A stretch of DNA of 5,274 bases from an uncultured Verrucomicrobiales bacterium (GTDB lineage Bacteria > Verrucomicrobiota > Verrucomicrobiia > Verrucomicrobiales > Akkermansiaceae), in assembly GCA_937969125.1 (NCBI GenBank), contig CALBVA010000220.1, positions 1 to 5,274 of the forward strand, given 5' to 3'. The notes beneath the pieces are model-generated. The model was not told where the DNA came from, ran no database searches, and saw nothing but the letters and a program-made list of their open reading frames with translations. This document shows, one piece after another, positions 1 through 5,274 of the stretch; position 1 is the first letter of the stretch, and each line of letters begins with the position of its first letter. A program made the position numbers and the translations under genes.

Positions 1-181
1 CCTCCTCGACGTGGAAGTCGAGCTCAAGATCCAGGGAAAGGAACCGGGTGTCCATATAGGTGACATTGAAGTCGAACTCATCCTTCAGCTTCTTCTGCAC
101 ATCGGCCATCTGATCGCCATCGGCGACCCATTGCTTGATGGTTTCGATTTGCTCCTGACTAAGATCGGCAACGCTGAACAT
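1..181 (-). CDS. Small HTH-like hypothetical protein, C-terminus beyond window
   Basis: The frame opens with ATG at 181 and stays open for 60 codons to the left edge, so only the N-terminal part is visible. The start is fixed, because an in-frame TAG lies four codons upstream and no other start codon intervenes. The peptide begins MFSVADLSQEQIETIKQW. Two predicted helices follow a short lead (residues about 8-20 and 26-36), then an acidic and aromatic stretch with YMDTRFLSLDLELDF at residues 42-56. The helix-turn-helix look resembles the DNA-binding heads of transposase-like proteins. My impression is that short proteins with an LSxEQ...TYMDxRFL layout recur in Verrucomicrobiota, but this is recollection. 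It lies 56 bases after the sugar kinase stop on the same strand and is probably the last visible gene of that operon. Function is unknown. No clear ribosome binding site precedes it. Confidence 0.7.
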   Translation of the reverse strand, partial: MFSVADLSQEQIETIKQWVADGDQMADVQKKLKDEFDFNVTYMDTRFLSLDLELDFHVEE

Positions 182-189
182 GCCGGAGA

Positions 190-201
190 ACTATCGATAG
201 T
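190..201. repeat. Perfect 12-base palindrome ACTATCGATAGT
   Basis: ACTATCGATAGT is its own reverse complement. It lies in the 56-base gap between the sugar kinase and the small HTH-like gene, eight bases upstream of that gene's ATG. With no loop it is better read as a DNA-binding site than as an RNA hairpin. Chance occurrence cannot be excluded from one copy. Confidence 0.4.
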
Positions 202-237
202 GAGCGGCTAACGGAAGCCCGAATCGTGAATCACCTT

Positions 238-1353
238 TCAAGATGGATTCCACTTCCGAACAAATTCATCCATCTGTGGCTCTTGATCCTCGATCGATCT
301 CACCAACGCGAGCTGGGTGCGGCAACGATCGAGATTATGCCGGTCATGGTGCACCTTGAAATACTGATCACCCTCCAGGTAATCGGTCAGGAAACGAATC
401 CCGGTTTCCAGCGTGATGACCTTGGCCGAGAGCGGGAGTAATTTAATTTCCAGATCGCTGAGAAAATTGTGGGCGGTTTCGAGGTAGCCTTCGAGGAGCG
501 CCTCAAACATCGGCATCCTCATGGTGACCTTCGAGGTATCCGGCTCATCCTCCTCCACTGGACTGGTGGCAGCACGGACGAGATCCCCAAAGTCATAAAC
601 GGCGAGACCTGGCATCACGGTATCCAGATCGATGACGCAAACGGCCTCATCAGTTTGCTCGTCCATCATGACATTGTTGAGCTTGGTGTCATTGTGCGTG
701 ACCCGTTCCTGCAGACGTCCGGCAGCGAGGTGATCCAACAGGATGCCGAGGATGTCCTCTCGCTCCTTGATGAAGGCGATCTCTTCCACCACTCCGGCAG
801 CACGTCCACATGAGTCTGCCGAGATGGCTTCCTGCAGCCGTTGATATCGGGCTCGGCTGTCATGAAAACCAGGAATGGTGACTTTAACCTTTTCCACCGG
901 AAGGTCACTGACGAGGTCCTGAAAGGCTCCGAAAGCCTTCGCGGCTTGATAGGCTTGGCGGGTGTTTTCCACCACGTCGTAGGTGCGGCAGCCCTCGATG
1001 TAGTTGTAGCAACGCCAAACTCCTCCGGTCGGCCCGGCCACGCAGTCTTTGCCATCGCGGCCGGGATAGAGATTCAGAGTCTGTCCGCCGAAGTCTCTCT
1101 TCTGACGAAAGACCTTCCGGTTGATATGTTTTGTGACGCGAGCGATATTCTTCATCACCACCAGCGGCTCCGGAAAAACGTGTTCATTGATCCGCTGTAA
1201 GATGTAGCGCGAACGCTCACCCTCATCATCTTCGTAGCTCGCGAGGTAGGTGGTATTAATATGGCCACTCTCAATTTCCTCGCCTCCGATGAAGGTTCCA
1301 TCAATGGCGAAGCGGGAACCTATTTCTTCGATATGCGGGGACGGGTCACTCAT
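238..1353 (-). CDS. N-acetylhexosamine 1-kinase-like phosphotransferase (APH/NahK family)
   Basis: This is a 371-residue kinase of the aminoglycoside phosphotransferase fold, closest in layout to NahK of bifidobacteria, which phosphorylates GlcNAc/GalNAc at C1 using ATP. From the ATG at 1353, residues 29-36 read SGHINTTY (nucleotide-loop region) and 50-56 YILQRIN. The catalytic loop VTHNDTKLNN at 218-227 gives H220, D222 and N227, and VIDLDTVMPG at 240-249 carries the metal-binding Asp, followed by YDFGDLVR. The HNDTKLNN plus IDLDTVMPG pair is typical of NahK-like proteins rather than antibiotic kinases. Length matches the family (about 360). The ATG overlaps the upstream glycosyltransferase stop by 8 bases, suggesting translational coupling. 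An in-frame GTG at 1368 would add five residues and is less likely. The protein is cytosolic, with no signal peptide. Sugar specificity cannot be read from the sequence. Confidence 0.85.
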   Translation of the reverse strand: MSDPSPHIEEIGSRFAIDGTFIGGEEIESGHINTTYLASYEDDEGERSRYILQRINEHVFPEPLVVMKNIARVTKHINRKVFRQKRDFGGQTLNLYPGRDGKDCVAGPTGGVWRCYNYIEGCRTYDVVENTRQAYQAAKAFGAFQDLVSDLPVEKVKVTIPGFHDSRARYQRLQEAISADSCGRAAGVVEEIAFIKEREDILGILLDHLAAGRLQERVTHNDTKLNNVMMDEQTDEAVCVIDLDTVMPGLAVYDFGDLVRAATSPVEEDEPDTSKVTMRMPMFEALLEGYLETAHNFLSDLEIKLLPLSAKVITLETGIRFLTDYLEGDQYFKVHHDRHNLDRCRTQLALVRSIEDQEPQMDEFVRKWNPS

Positions 1354-2314
1354 GATTTTCTGTGGCACGGGGATCTTTGGTGAGTTTTTCGATCAACTCA
1401 AGCCAGCAAGAGGTCTCGCGCTTCGCAGTGAATAGGCTGGCACGATGCTGGACCATCTGCCGCCAGCGGACGACATCAACTCCGCCGGTGACAAACTCGC
1501 GCAGGCACTGCTCCAGCTCGCCCTCCTGAAAATATCCGGGATAATCATCACCGAGAAGAAGGCGATTGCCATCGATATCACTCGCAAGCACCGGGACGCC
1601 GATCATCATCGCTTCCAGGATGGCATTTGGCCCACCCTCAAGCTCCGAAGTATTGATGGTGAGATCGCTGGCAGCGCAGATCCGTAGGGATTCCTCACGA
1701 GGTAATCCTCTCAGCCACCGGTAACGGCGGTCCTTCTCCTGCCAGAGCTCGGCCTCGGCGGCGCATTCGTCGGTCAAGGCTTCCCCAACCTGATTCACCT
1801 CGACCCGCCAGTGTGGATTCCGCGCGATCGCTTCGATGGTCATGAAGGGTCGCTTCACCGGGCGCAGGTGACCAATCACAGAGAGGGTCATGGAGCCGCT
1901 GGGCATTCTTGGGATGGTGATTTCATCAAGTGACTTCGGCACCACCACGGCTTTCTCCTGAATTTTGGGGGGAAGGCTTTTAATCATGATTTCGCCGACC
2001 ACCACGATGGCATCGGAGGCCTCGAGGGTCTCCCGTCCCCCCTTGGCACCAGCCGGGAGGTCTTGATAAAGATCCGTTCCGGTGATGAGGACAATGACGA
2101 TCCCATCCGGAAAAGCGGCGCGATAATCACGGACTGCGCCCGCTCCTTTCACGGCGTGCAGGGCGATCAAAATATCAGCATCATCACCATCGAAGCCGCA
2201 CGAAGCCCGGGCATCGACCCCGGCAGCGACCAGAAGATCGACGGTGCGTTTCGCCGTCACCGAATTCCCCTTCAGCGAGTTTAGGGGATAGGGTGAGGCG
2301 ACGCAGAGCTTCAT
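1346..2314 (-). CDS. SenB-like glycosyltransferase (TIGR04348 type)
   Basis: This 322-residue GT4/GT-B type glycosyltransferase matches the SenB (TIGR04348) pattern throughout. KGNSVTAKR is at residues 15-23, ALHAVKGAGAVRDYRAAFP at 51-69, TGTDLYQDL at 78-86, GHLRPVKRPF at 148-157 and YRWLRGLP at 198-205. The donor-site EX7E motif is E226-E234 within ELEGGPNAILEA, followed by PVLASDIDGNRLLLGDDYPG at 241-260. SenB is known to use a UDP-sugar and selenophosphate to form a selenosugar in selenoneine synthesis. That activity is not shown here, since no senA or senC is in the window. The ATG start overlaps the cysS stop as ATGA, and its own stop overlaps the kinase start. It has no signal peptide or membrane segment, so it is probably cytosolic. 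Alternative: a related glycosyltransferase with a different acceptor. Family membership is firm; substrate is not. Confidence 0.82.
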   Translation of the reverse strand: MKLCVASPYPLNSLKGNSVTAKRTVDLLVAAGVDARASCGFDGDDADILIALHAVKGAGAVRDYRAAFPDGIVIVLITGTDLYQDLPAGAKGGRETLEASDAIVVVGEIMIKSLPPKIQEKAVVVPKSLDEITIPRMPSGSMTLSVIGHLRPVKRPFMTIEAIARNPHWRVEVNQVGEALTDECAAEAELWQEKDRRYRWLRGLPREESLRICAASDLTINTSELEGGPNAILEAMMIGVPVLASDIDGNRLLLGDDYPGYFQEGELEQCLREFVTGGVDVVRWRQMVQHRASLFTAKRETSCWLELIEKLTKDPRATENHE

Positions 2315-3696
2315 AGTGGTAGGATCTCGTATCCCTCACGACCGTCTTTGACCACCCAGCCTTTTACGGCGAGTTCATCGCGGAAGACATCGGAGGCCGC
2401 CCAGTCTTTCGCCTGTCGGGCTTCCCAACGCTTTTTAGCAATCTCCTGGATCTCTTCCGGGACCTCGATCGCTTCCGGCTCCGGAAGCTCCAGTCCCAAT
2501 GCCGCGAGCACGGTGAAAAAGCCGAACCAATCGGCTTCAGATTCGGCTGCTTTAAGATTTCCGAAAACCTCGCCCAGCGCGCCGGCAGTGTTAAGGTCCT
2601 CATTGAGCTTCGTCATCGCAGGCGCGAAAATGCCGAGGTCTCCGCCTTTAATGAGAGACTTGTAGCTAGGAGCGGTCCGTCCGGAAGCCGCTTTCGCGAG
2701 CTTGGTGAGCGCCTCCTTCGCAGCCTTCAGCGAATCGAGGGTGAAGTTCATCGGCTTCCGGTAATGACCTCCCGCCAAAACATAACGGACCTCATTGGCC
2801 GAATGTCCCATCTCCGCGAGCTGCTCCAACGTGTAGAGATTCCCCAGAGATTTTGACATCTTCCGCCCGTCCACCCGCAGGTGAGTTACGTGAAACCAAC
2901 TACGAGCGAATTCCCCGCCGCAGGAGCACTTCGACTGCGCGATCTCATTGTCGTGATGCGGGAAAACGAGGTCCACCCCACCGCTGTGGAGGTCGAAGGT
3001 ATCACCGAGGTACTTGCGAATCATCGCCGAGCACTCGAGGTGCCAACCCGGCCTCCCCTGCCCCCACGGGCTCTCCCAAAAGTTCTCACCGTCTTCATCA
3101 CGACGCCCCTTCCAGAGCACAAAATCGGCGGCATTGTCCTTATCGTATTCGTCGGAATTTGCGCGCGCGTTTTGGGTCTTTCCCAGCTCCAACTCCCGCG
3201 TGTTCAGCTGCGAAAGTCGTCCGTATTCAGGAAAAGAGGAGATCTTAAAATACACTGAACCGTCATCCGAAGCGTAGGCGTGGCCCTTCGCCTCGAGTTC
3301 GCGAATCATCTCGATCTGCTCCGGCACATGCTTCACCGCGCTAGGCTCTAAGTGAGGCTTCAGGCAGTTTAGGGATTTGCAGTCTTCATGAAATTTATCC
3401 CGCCACTCCGAGGTGAAATCCTCCAGCGTCCGCCCGGCCGCCACCGAGTCACGGATCGTCTTATCATCGACATCGGTGATATTGCGGACGTGCTTCGTCT
3501 TCATTCCACCCAGCTCCAGAGTACGGCGCAGCACATCCTGCATCACGAAGGTCCGGAAGTTACCAATGTGGGCCGGCCCATAGACCGTCGGCCCGCAGCA
3601 ATAGAAGCGGAAGGTGCGGCCATCGACCGGTTCCAGAGAAATCACCTCGCGCTTCAGAGTGTCAAATAACCTCACTCGGCGAGCATTACCCGGCAC
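2311..3696 (-). CDS. cysS: Cysteinyl-tRNA synthetase
   Basis: This class I aminoacyl-tRNA synthetase charges tRNA-Cys with cysteine in the cytosol. It is 461 residues, the usual length. The HIGH-type motif is PAHIGN at 41-46 and the KMSKS motif is at 279-283. By alignment with E. coli CysRS, the catalytic zinc ligands are C34 (in CCGPTVY), C222 (in HLECSAM), H247 and E251 (in FPHHDNE). The C-terminal region, with KDWAASDVFRDELAVKGW at 430-447, is the typical CysRS helical/anticodon-binding tail, which separates it from the shorter mycothiol ligase MshC. The start is uncertain: GTG at 3696 gives MPGNARRVRLFDT, while GTG at 3675 gives MRLFDT, closer to the usual CysRS beginning. Neither has a clear ribosome binding site. 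It is the first gene of the leftward operon, divergent from the membrane-protein/pdxH pair, and its stop overlaps the next start by ATGA. Confidence 0.96.
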   Translation of the reverse strand: MPGNARRVRLFDTLKREVISLEPVDGRTFRFYCCGPTVYGPAHIGNFRTFVMQDVLRRTLELGGMKTKHVRNITDVDDKTIRDSVAAGRTLEDFTSEWRDKFHEDCKSLNCLKPHLEPSAVKHVPEQIEMIRELEAKGHAYASDDGSVYFKISSFPEYGRLSQLNTRELELGKTQNARANSDEYDKDNAADFVLWKGRRDEDGENFWESPWGQGRPGWHLECSAMIRKYLGDTFDLHSGGVDLVFPHHDNEIAQSKCSCGGEFARSWFHVTHLRVDGRKMSKSLGNLYTLEQLAEMGHSANEVRYVLAGGHYRKPMNFTLDSLKAAKEALTKLAKAASGRTAPSYKSLIKGGDLGIFAPAMTKLNEDLNTAGALGEVFGNLKAAESEADWFGFFTVLAALGLELPEPEAIEVPEEIQEIAKKRWEARQAKDWAASDVFRDELAVKGWVVKDGREGYEILPL

Positions 3697-3712
3697 ATGC
3701 CGTCATTGCAAG

Positions 3713-3730
3713 TGTCACAGATCTGTGGCA
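3713..3730. promoter_or_regulatory. Candidate operator: palindrome in divergent gap
   Basis: The core CACAGATCTGTG (3716-3727) is a perfect 12-base palindrome. With one mismatched pair it extends to an 18-base dyad, TGnCACAGATCTGTGnCA. It lies in the 44-base gap between the divergent cysS operon and the membrane-protein/pdxH operon, where a shared regulator could act on both. I could not find convincing -35/-10 pairs for either direction, so the operator role is inferred from position and symmetry only. Confidence 0.35.
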
Positions 3731-3740
3731 TTGGTCCGGC

Positions 3741-4031
3741 GTGAAAAAGCGCACCCGCATGATTCTCACCGGCTTCGTCCCCATCGTGGGCGTGGCCCTC
3801 GTCATCCTCACCATTGGCTGGCTGGGCAAGGTGGATGGATTCATCGGAGAAGTCTTCCAAAAAATCACCGGGATCATGTTCACCCCGGTCTTTCTCGAAC
3901 TCACCTTCGCCCTCCTCGGCCTGATTGCCGTTTTCTGGATCAATAACCTCCGCCTCCAGCGCGAAGGAGATGAGTATGTTTCGCTTGAAATCGAGGACGA
4001 GCCGGACGAACTCTCGCCACCGAAATCATGA
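3741..4031 (+). CDS. Small two-helix membrane protein, unknown function
   Basis: This 96-residue protein is not recognised as a named family. A basic head (KKRTR, residues 2-6) precedes a hydrophobic segment at about 8-28. A short polar stretch follows, then a second hydrophobic segment at about 48-68 ending in WINNLRL, then an acidic tail (SLEIEDEPDE, 81-90). Both termini are therefore expected in the cytoplasm under the positive-inside rule. The start is GTG at 3741. An ATG at 3759 would remove the basic head and is less likely, although neither has a Shine-Dalgarno sequence. Its TGA overlaps the pdxH ATG (ATGA), so the two genes are probably co-translated. A role linked to vitamin B6 supply or transport is possible, but nothing in the sequence demonstrates it. 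Confidence 0.75.
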   Translation: MKKRTRMILTGFVPIVGVALVILTIGWLGKVDGFIGEVFQKITGIMFTPVFLELTFALLGLIAVFWINNLRLQREGDEYVSLEIEDEPDELSPPKS

Positions 4032-4669
4032 ACCTCGCAAACCTTCGCGAAAACTACCTTAAGGGCGGCATTAAGGTCACTGATATGAACCTCGACCCCA
4101 TCGAGCAGTTCAAAGAATGGATGAATGCCGCCATTGATGCAGGCGTCATGGAACCAAATGCCATGATCCTCGCCACAGCGAACAAGCATGGGCACGTATC
4201 AACTCGCACCGTCCTTCTGAAAGAGCTGGAGGAGGGGCAATTCCGCTTCTTTACGAACTATCGCTCGCGCAAAGGTCGCGACATCAAGGAGAACCATCAC
4301 GCCTCCGTCACATTCCTCTGGAAAGAACTTGAGCGACAAATCTGCATCCGTGGCACCGTCGAAAAAACCTCCCGCCAGGTTTCCGAAAAATACTTTCAAT
4401 CCCGCCCTTATCAGTCGCAAATTGGAGCGTGGGTTTCCGAGGAGCAATCGCAGGAAATTCCCGTTCGCGCCGCTCTGGAAATACGCGAGCAAAAGTTACT
4501 CGAAAAATACCCCGAGGACAAAAAAGTCCCCTGCCCCGAATTCTGGGGCGGCTACAAGCTCGCGCCCAGCCACATCGAATTCTGGCAGGGCCGCGAAGGC
4601 CGCATTCATGATCGTATCCGCTACCGCCGCGATGCCGGCCCCTGGCTCATTGAGCGCCTCAGCCCATAG
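4028..4669 (+). CDS. pdxH: Pyridoxamine/pyridoxine 5'-phosphate oxidase
   Basis: This FMN-dependent enzyme oxidises pyridoxine or pyridoxamine 5'-phosphate to pyridoxal 5'-phosphate, the last step of B6 salvage and of the DXP-dependent route. It is 213 residues, the normal size. EPNAMILATA is at 42-51. FMN-binding stretches are RTVLLK at 60-65 and FFTNYRSRKG at 74-83. LERQICIRG is at 101-109, SRPYQSQIGAWVSEEQS at 125-141, VPCPEFWGGY at 167-176, EFWQGR at 184-189, and the substrate-binding RIHDR at 192-196. The ATG at 4028 is preferred over an internal ATG at residue 20, because the N-terminal LRENYLKGG matches the conserved family head upstream of the DPIEQF motif. It is the second gene after the small membrane protein, overlapping by ATGA, and is followed by the terminator at 4703-4739. 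Confidence 0.97.
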   Translation: MNLANLRENYLKGGIKVTDMNLDPIEQFKEWMNAAIDAGVMEPNAMILATANKHGHVSTRTVLLKELEEGQFRFFTNYRSRKGRDIKENHHASVTFLWKELERQICIRGTVEKTSRQVSEKYFQSRPYQSQIGAWVSEEQSQEIPVRAALEIREQKLLEKYPEDKKVPCPEFWGGYKLAPSHIEFWQGREGRIHDRIRYRRDAGPWLIERLSP

Positions 4670-4702
4670 GCTTCAAACCAACTGACAAGTCCTGCATCCT
4701 GT

Positions 4703-4739
4703 CAAAAAAAAGCCCCGTGCCAAGAGCACCGGGGTTTTT
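4703..4739. terminator. Bidirectional rho-independent terminator
   Basis: The stem CCCCGTGC (4713-4720) pairs with GCACCGGGG (4726-4734) with one bulged C, around the five-base loop CAAGA. It is flanked by eight A on the left and five T on the right, so U tracts form in both directions. It ends the rightward pdxH transcript, and read on the other strand it ends the leftward tRNA-Phe transcript just after the CCA end. Confidence 0.9.
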
Positions 4740-4748
4740 CAAAAAGAG

Positions 4749-4824
4749 TGGTGGCTCATCTCGGATTCGAACCAAGGACACGCGGATTTTCAATCCGCTG
4801 CTCTACCAACTGAGCTAATGAGCC
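4749..4824 (-). tRNA. tRNA-Phe (anticodon GAA)
   Basis: The 76-base cloverleaf folds completely. The acceptor stem is GGCTCAT/ATGAGCC, the D stem GCTC/GAGC, and the anticodon stem GCGGA/TCCGC with loop TTGAAAA. The five-base variable loop is GTGTC, and the T stem CTTGG/CCGAG holds loop TTCGAAT. The discriminator is A and the CCA end is encoded (4749-4751). The anticodon GAA is at 4789-4791, reading Phe codons UUU and UUC. It is transcribed leftward and shares the terminator with pdxH. Confidence 0.98.
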
Positions 4825-4845
4825 ATGCAGTGTTGCTGCGGGCGG

Positions 4846-4874
4846 GTCATAAAGCCACCCGCGATTCTTGGCAA
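4846..4874 (-). promoter_or_regulatory. Sigma-70-type promoter for tRNA-Phe
   Basis: On the minus strand, the -35 box TTGCCA (4869-4874, 5 of 6 to consensus) is separated by exactly 17 bases from the -10 box TATGAC (4846-4851, 4 of 6). A GC-rich stretch (CCGCCCGC) follows the -10 box, as is common at stringently controlled stable-RNA promoters. Transcription would begin about 15 bases upstream of the mature tRNA 5' end. The call rests on motif match and position only. Confidence 0.6.
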
Positions 4875-5035
4875 TAGAAAACGAGCGCGAAATTCTCACT
4901 TTTTCACCTCCTTGGAATTGGACCGGACTTCAAGGTTCACAATTCAGTCAGCCTCAAGACATCAAACCTCCAACCTTCTCAAGTATCAATCAAAGCAATC
5001 TTGAGACCAGACCTCGGCTTCTTTTTCTCAGCAAA
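4875..5035. other. Intergenic region between tRNA-Phe promoter and transposase, with CTCAAG repeats
   Basis: No convincing gene is seen. It contains a 10-base match to the 16S 3' end/Shine-Dalgarno consensus (4904-4913, AAGGAGGTGA on the minus strand). It also holds two direct copies of CTCAAG followed by ATCAA-like sequence (4953-4965 and 4978-4989). The second copy forms a perfect 7-base inverted repeat, TCTCAAG (4977-4983) / CTTGAGA (5000-5006), with a 16-base loop. No U tract follows, so it is not a standard terminator for the transposase gene. It could be debris from REP-type elements, but no clear REP foot (GTAG/GTGG) is present. Confidence 0.4.
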
Positions 5036-5274
5036 TCACTTCTGCAAATCCCGCATCGACCAAATCTCACCCGCCATCTCCTTCAAGGCACCCTTCTTCG
5101 GCTTCCGCGCCCCATCCTTCCGCTTCGGTCCAAAGCGCTCCCGACTCCGCTCAAAGATCCCATTCACAAAATCCCGAGTCCCAATCACCGCCCCATCCGC
5201 GAAATACCTCACCTGCGACCGCACCACCTTCGAAATCTTCAAATCCCGCGCTCGGCTATTTTGAAGCCTCACCA
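5036..5274 (-). CDS. REP-associated Y1 transposase (RAYT), C-terminal part
   Basis: The visible 79 or so codons end at TGA (5036-5038) and stay open to the right edge, so the start and catalytic HUH/Tyr domain lie outside the window. The tail is characteristic of RAYT proteins of the IS200/IS605-like Y1 family: VRSQVRYFADGAVIGTRDFV (residues 17-36 from the GTG at 5272), then RERFGPKRKDGARK (44-57), and the terminal WSMRDLQK. These single-strand endonucleases act on REP palindromes. The GTG at 5272 falls inside the conserved domain and is unlikely to be the true start. The gene is in the same direction as the tRNA-Phe downstream of it. Whether the whole gene is intact cannot be told here. Recognition of the C-terminal signature is confident; activity is not known. 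Confidence 0.85.
   Translation of the reverse strand, partial: VRLQNSRARDLKISKVVRSQVRYFADGAVIGTRDFVNGIFERSRERFGPKRKDGARKPKKGALKEMAGEIWSMRDLQK

Noticed and set aside
238..1353. Kinase as an aminoglycoside resistance enzyme
   Set aside because: The HNDTKLNN and IDLDTVMPG motifs and the SGHIN head match sugar 1-kinases of the NahK type, and the context is a sugar/synthetase operon.
2853..3277. Overlapping plus-strand open frames opposite cysS
   Set aside because: They are antisense to a strongly conserved synthetase, and their Arg/Ser/Pro-rich composition is typical of shadow frames in GC-rich DNA.
2311..3696. CysRS homologue as a mycothiol-type ligase (MshC) forming a thiol pathway with the glycosyltransferase
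   Set aside because: The protein has the full CysRS length, the zinc ligands and the C-terminal tail that MshC lacks. The glycosyltransferase resembles SenB rather than MshA.
3686..4195. 169-codon minus-strand open frame opposite the small membrane protein and pdxH
   Set aside because: It lies antisense to the well-supported pdxH and the membrane protein. Its sequence is of low complexity with serine and arginine runs and matches no family I recognise.
4842..4862. Inverted repeat GCGGGT/ACCCGC with a 9-base loop as a REP element
   Set aside because: It overlaps the -10 box and spacer of the tRNA promoter, is only six base pairs, and has no second copy in the window.
5001..5264. 87-codon plus-strand open frame opposite the RAYT tail
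   Set aside because: It is antisense to a recognisable RAYT C-terminus, with no start signal and a composition expected of the reverse strand.

Overview
The window is an ordinary-looking stretch of bacterial chromosome, moderately GC-rich and densely packed, with 4- to 8-base gene overlaps. The best guess for the host is a member of the Verrucomicrobiota. This rests on the general look of the proteins: the small helical protein at the left edge, the CysRS subtype, and the REP-associated transposase tail. It is inference from memory, not a search. None of the coding starts has a strong Shine-Dalgarno sequence.

The left two thirds is a leftward operon read in the order cysS (cysteinyl-tRNA synthetase), a SenB-like glycosyltransferase (TIGR04348 type), an N-acetylhexosamine 1-kinase-like phosphotransferase, and a small helix-turn-helix-like protein that runs off the left edge. 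The first three genes overlap at their stop/start junctions (ATGA, then an 8-base overlap), so they are probably translationally coupled. The glycosyltransferase and the sugar kinase make a plausible functional pair: one activates an amino sugar at C1, and the other uses a nucleotide sugar. SenB is known from selenoneine biosynthesis, where it makes a selenosugar. No senA or senC partner is visible here, so the substrate is open.

A 44-base divergent gap holding a perfect 12-base palindrome separates this operon from a rightward pair: a small two-helix membrane protein and pdxH (pyridoxamine/pyridoxine 5'-phosphate oxidase), again joined by an ATGA overlap. A bidirectional terminator follows, shared with a leftward tRNA-Phe(GAA) gene that encodes its own CCA end and has a recognisable sigma-70-type promoter. 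The right edge holds the C-terminal part of a leftward RAYT (REP-associated Y1 transposase), whose remainder lies outside the window.

The most interesting item is the cysS / senB-like / HexNAc-kinase-like operon. Nothing here proves a new system, but it could be a thio- or selenosugar module outside the known selenoneine cluster layout.
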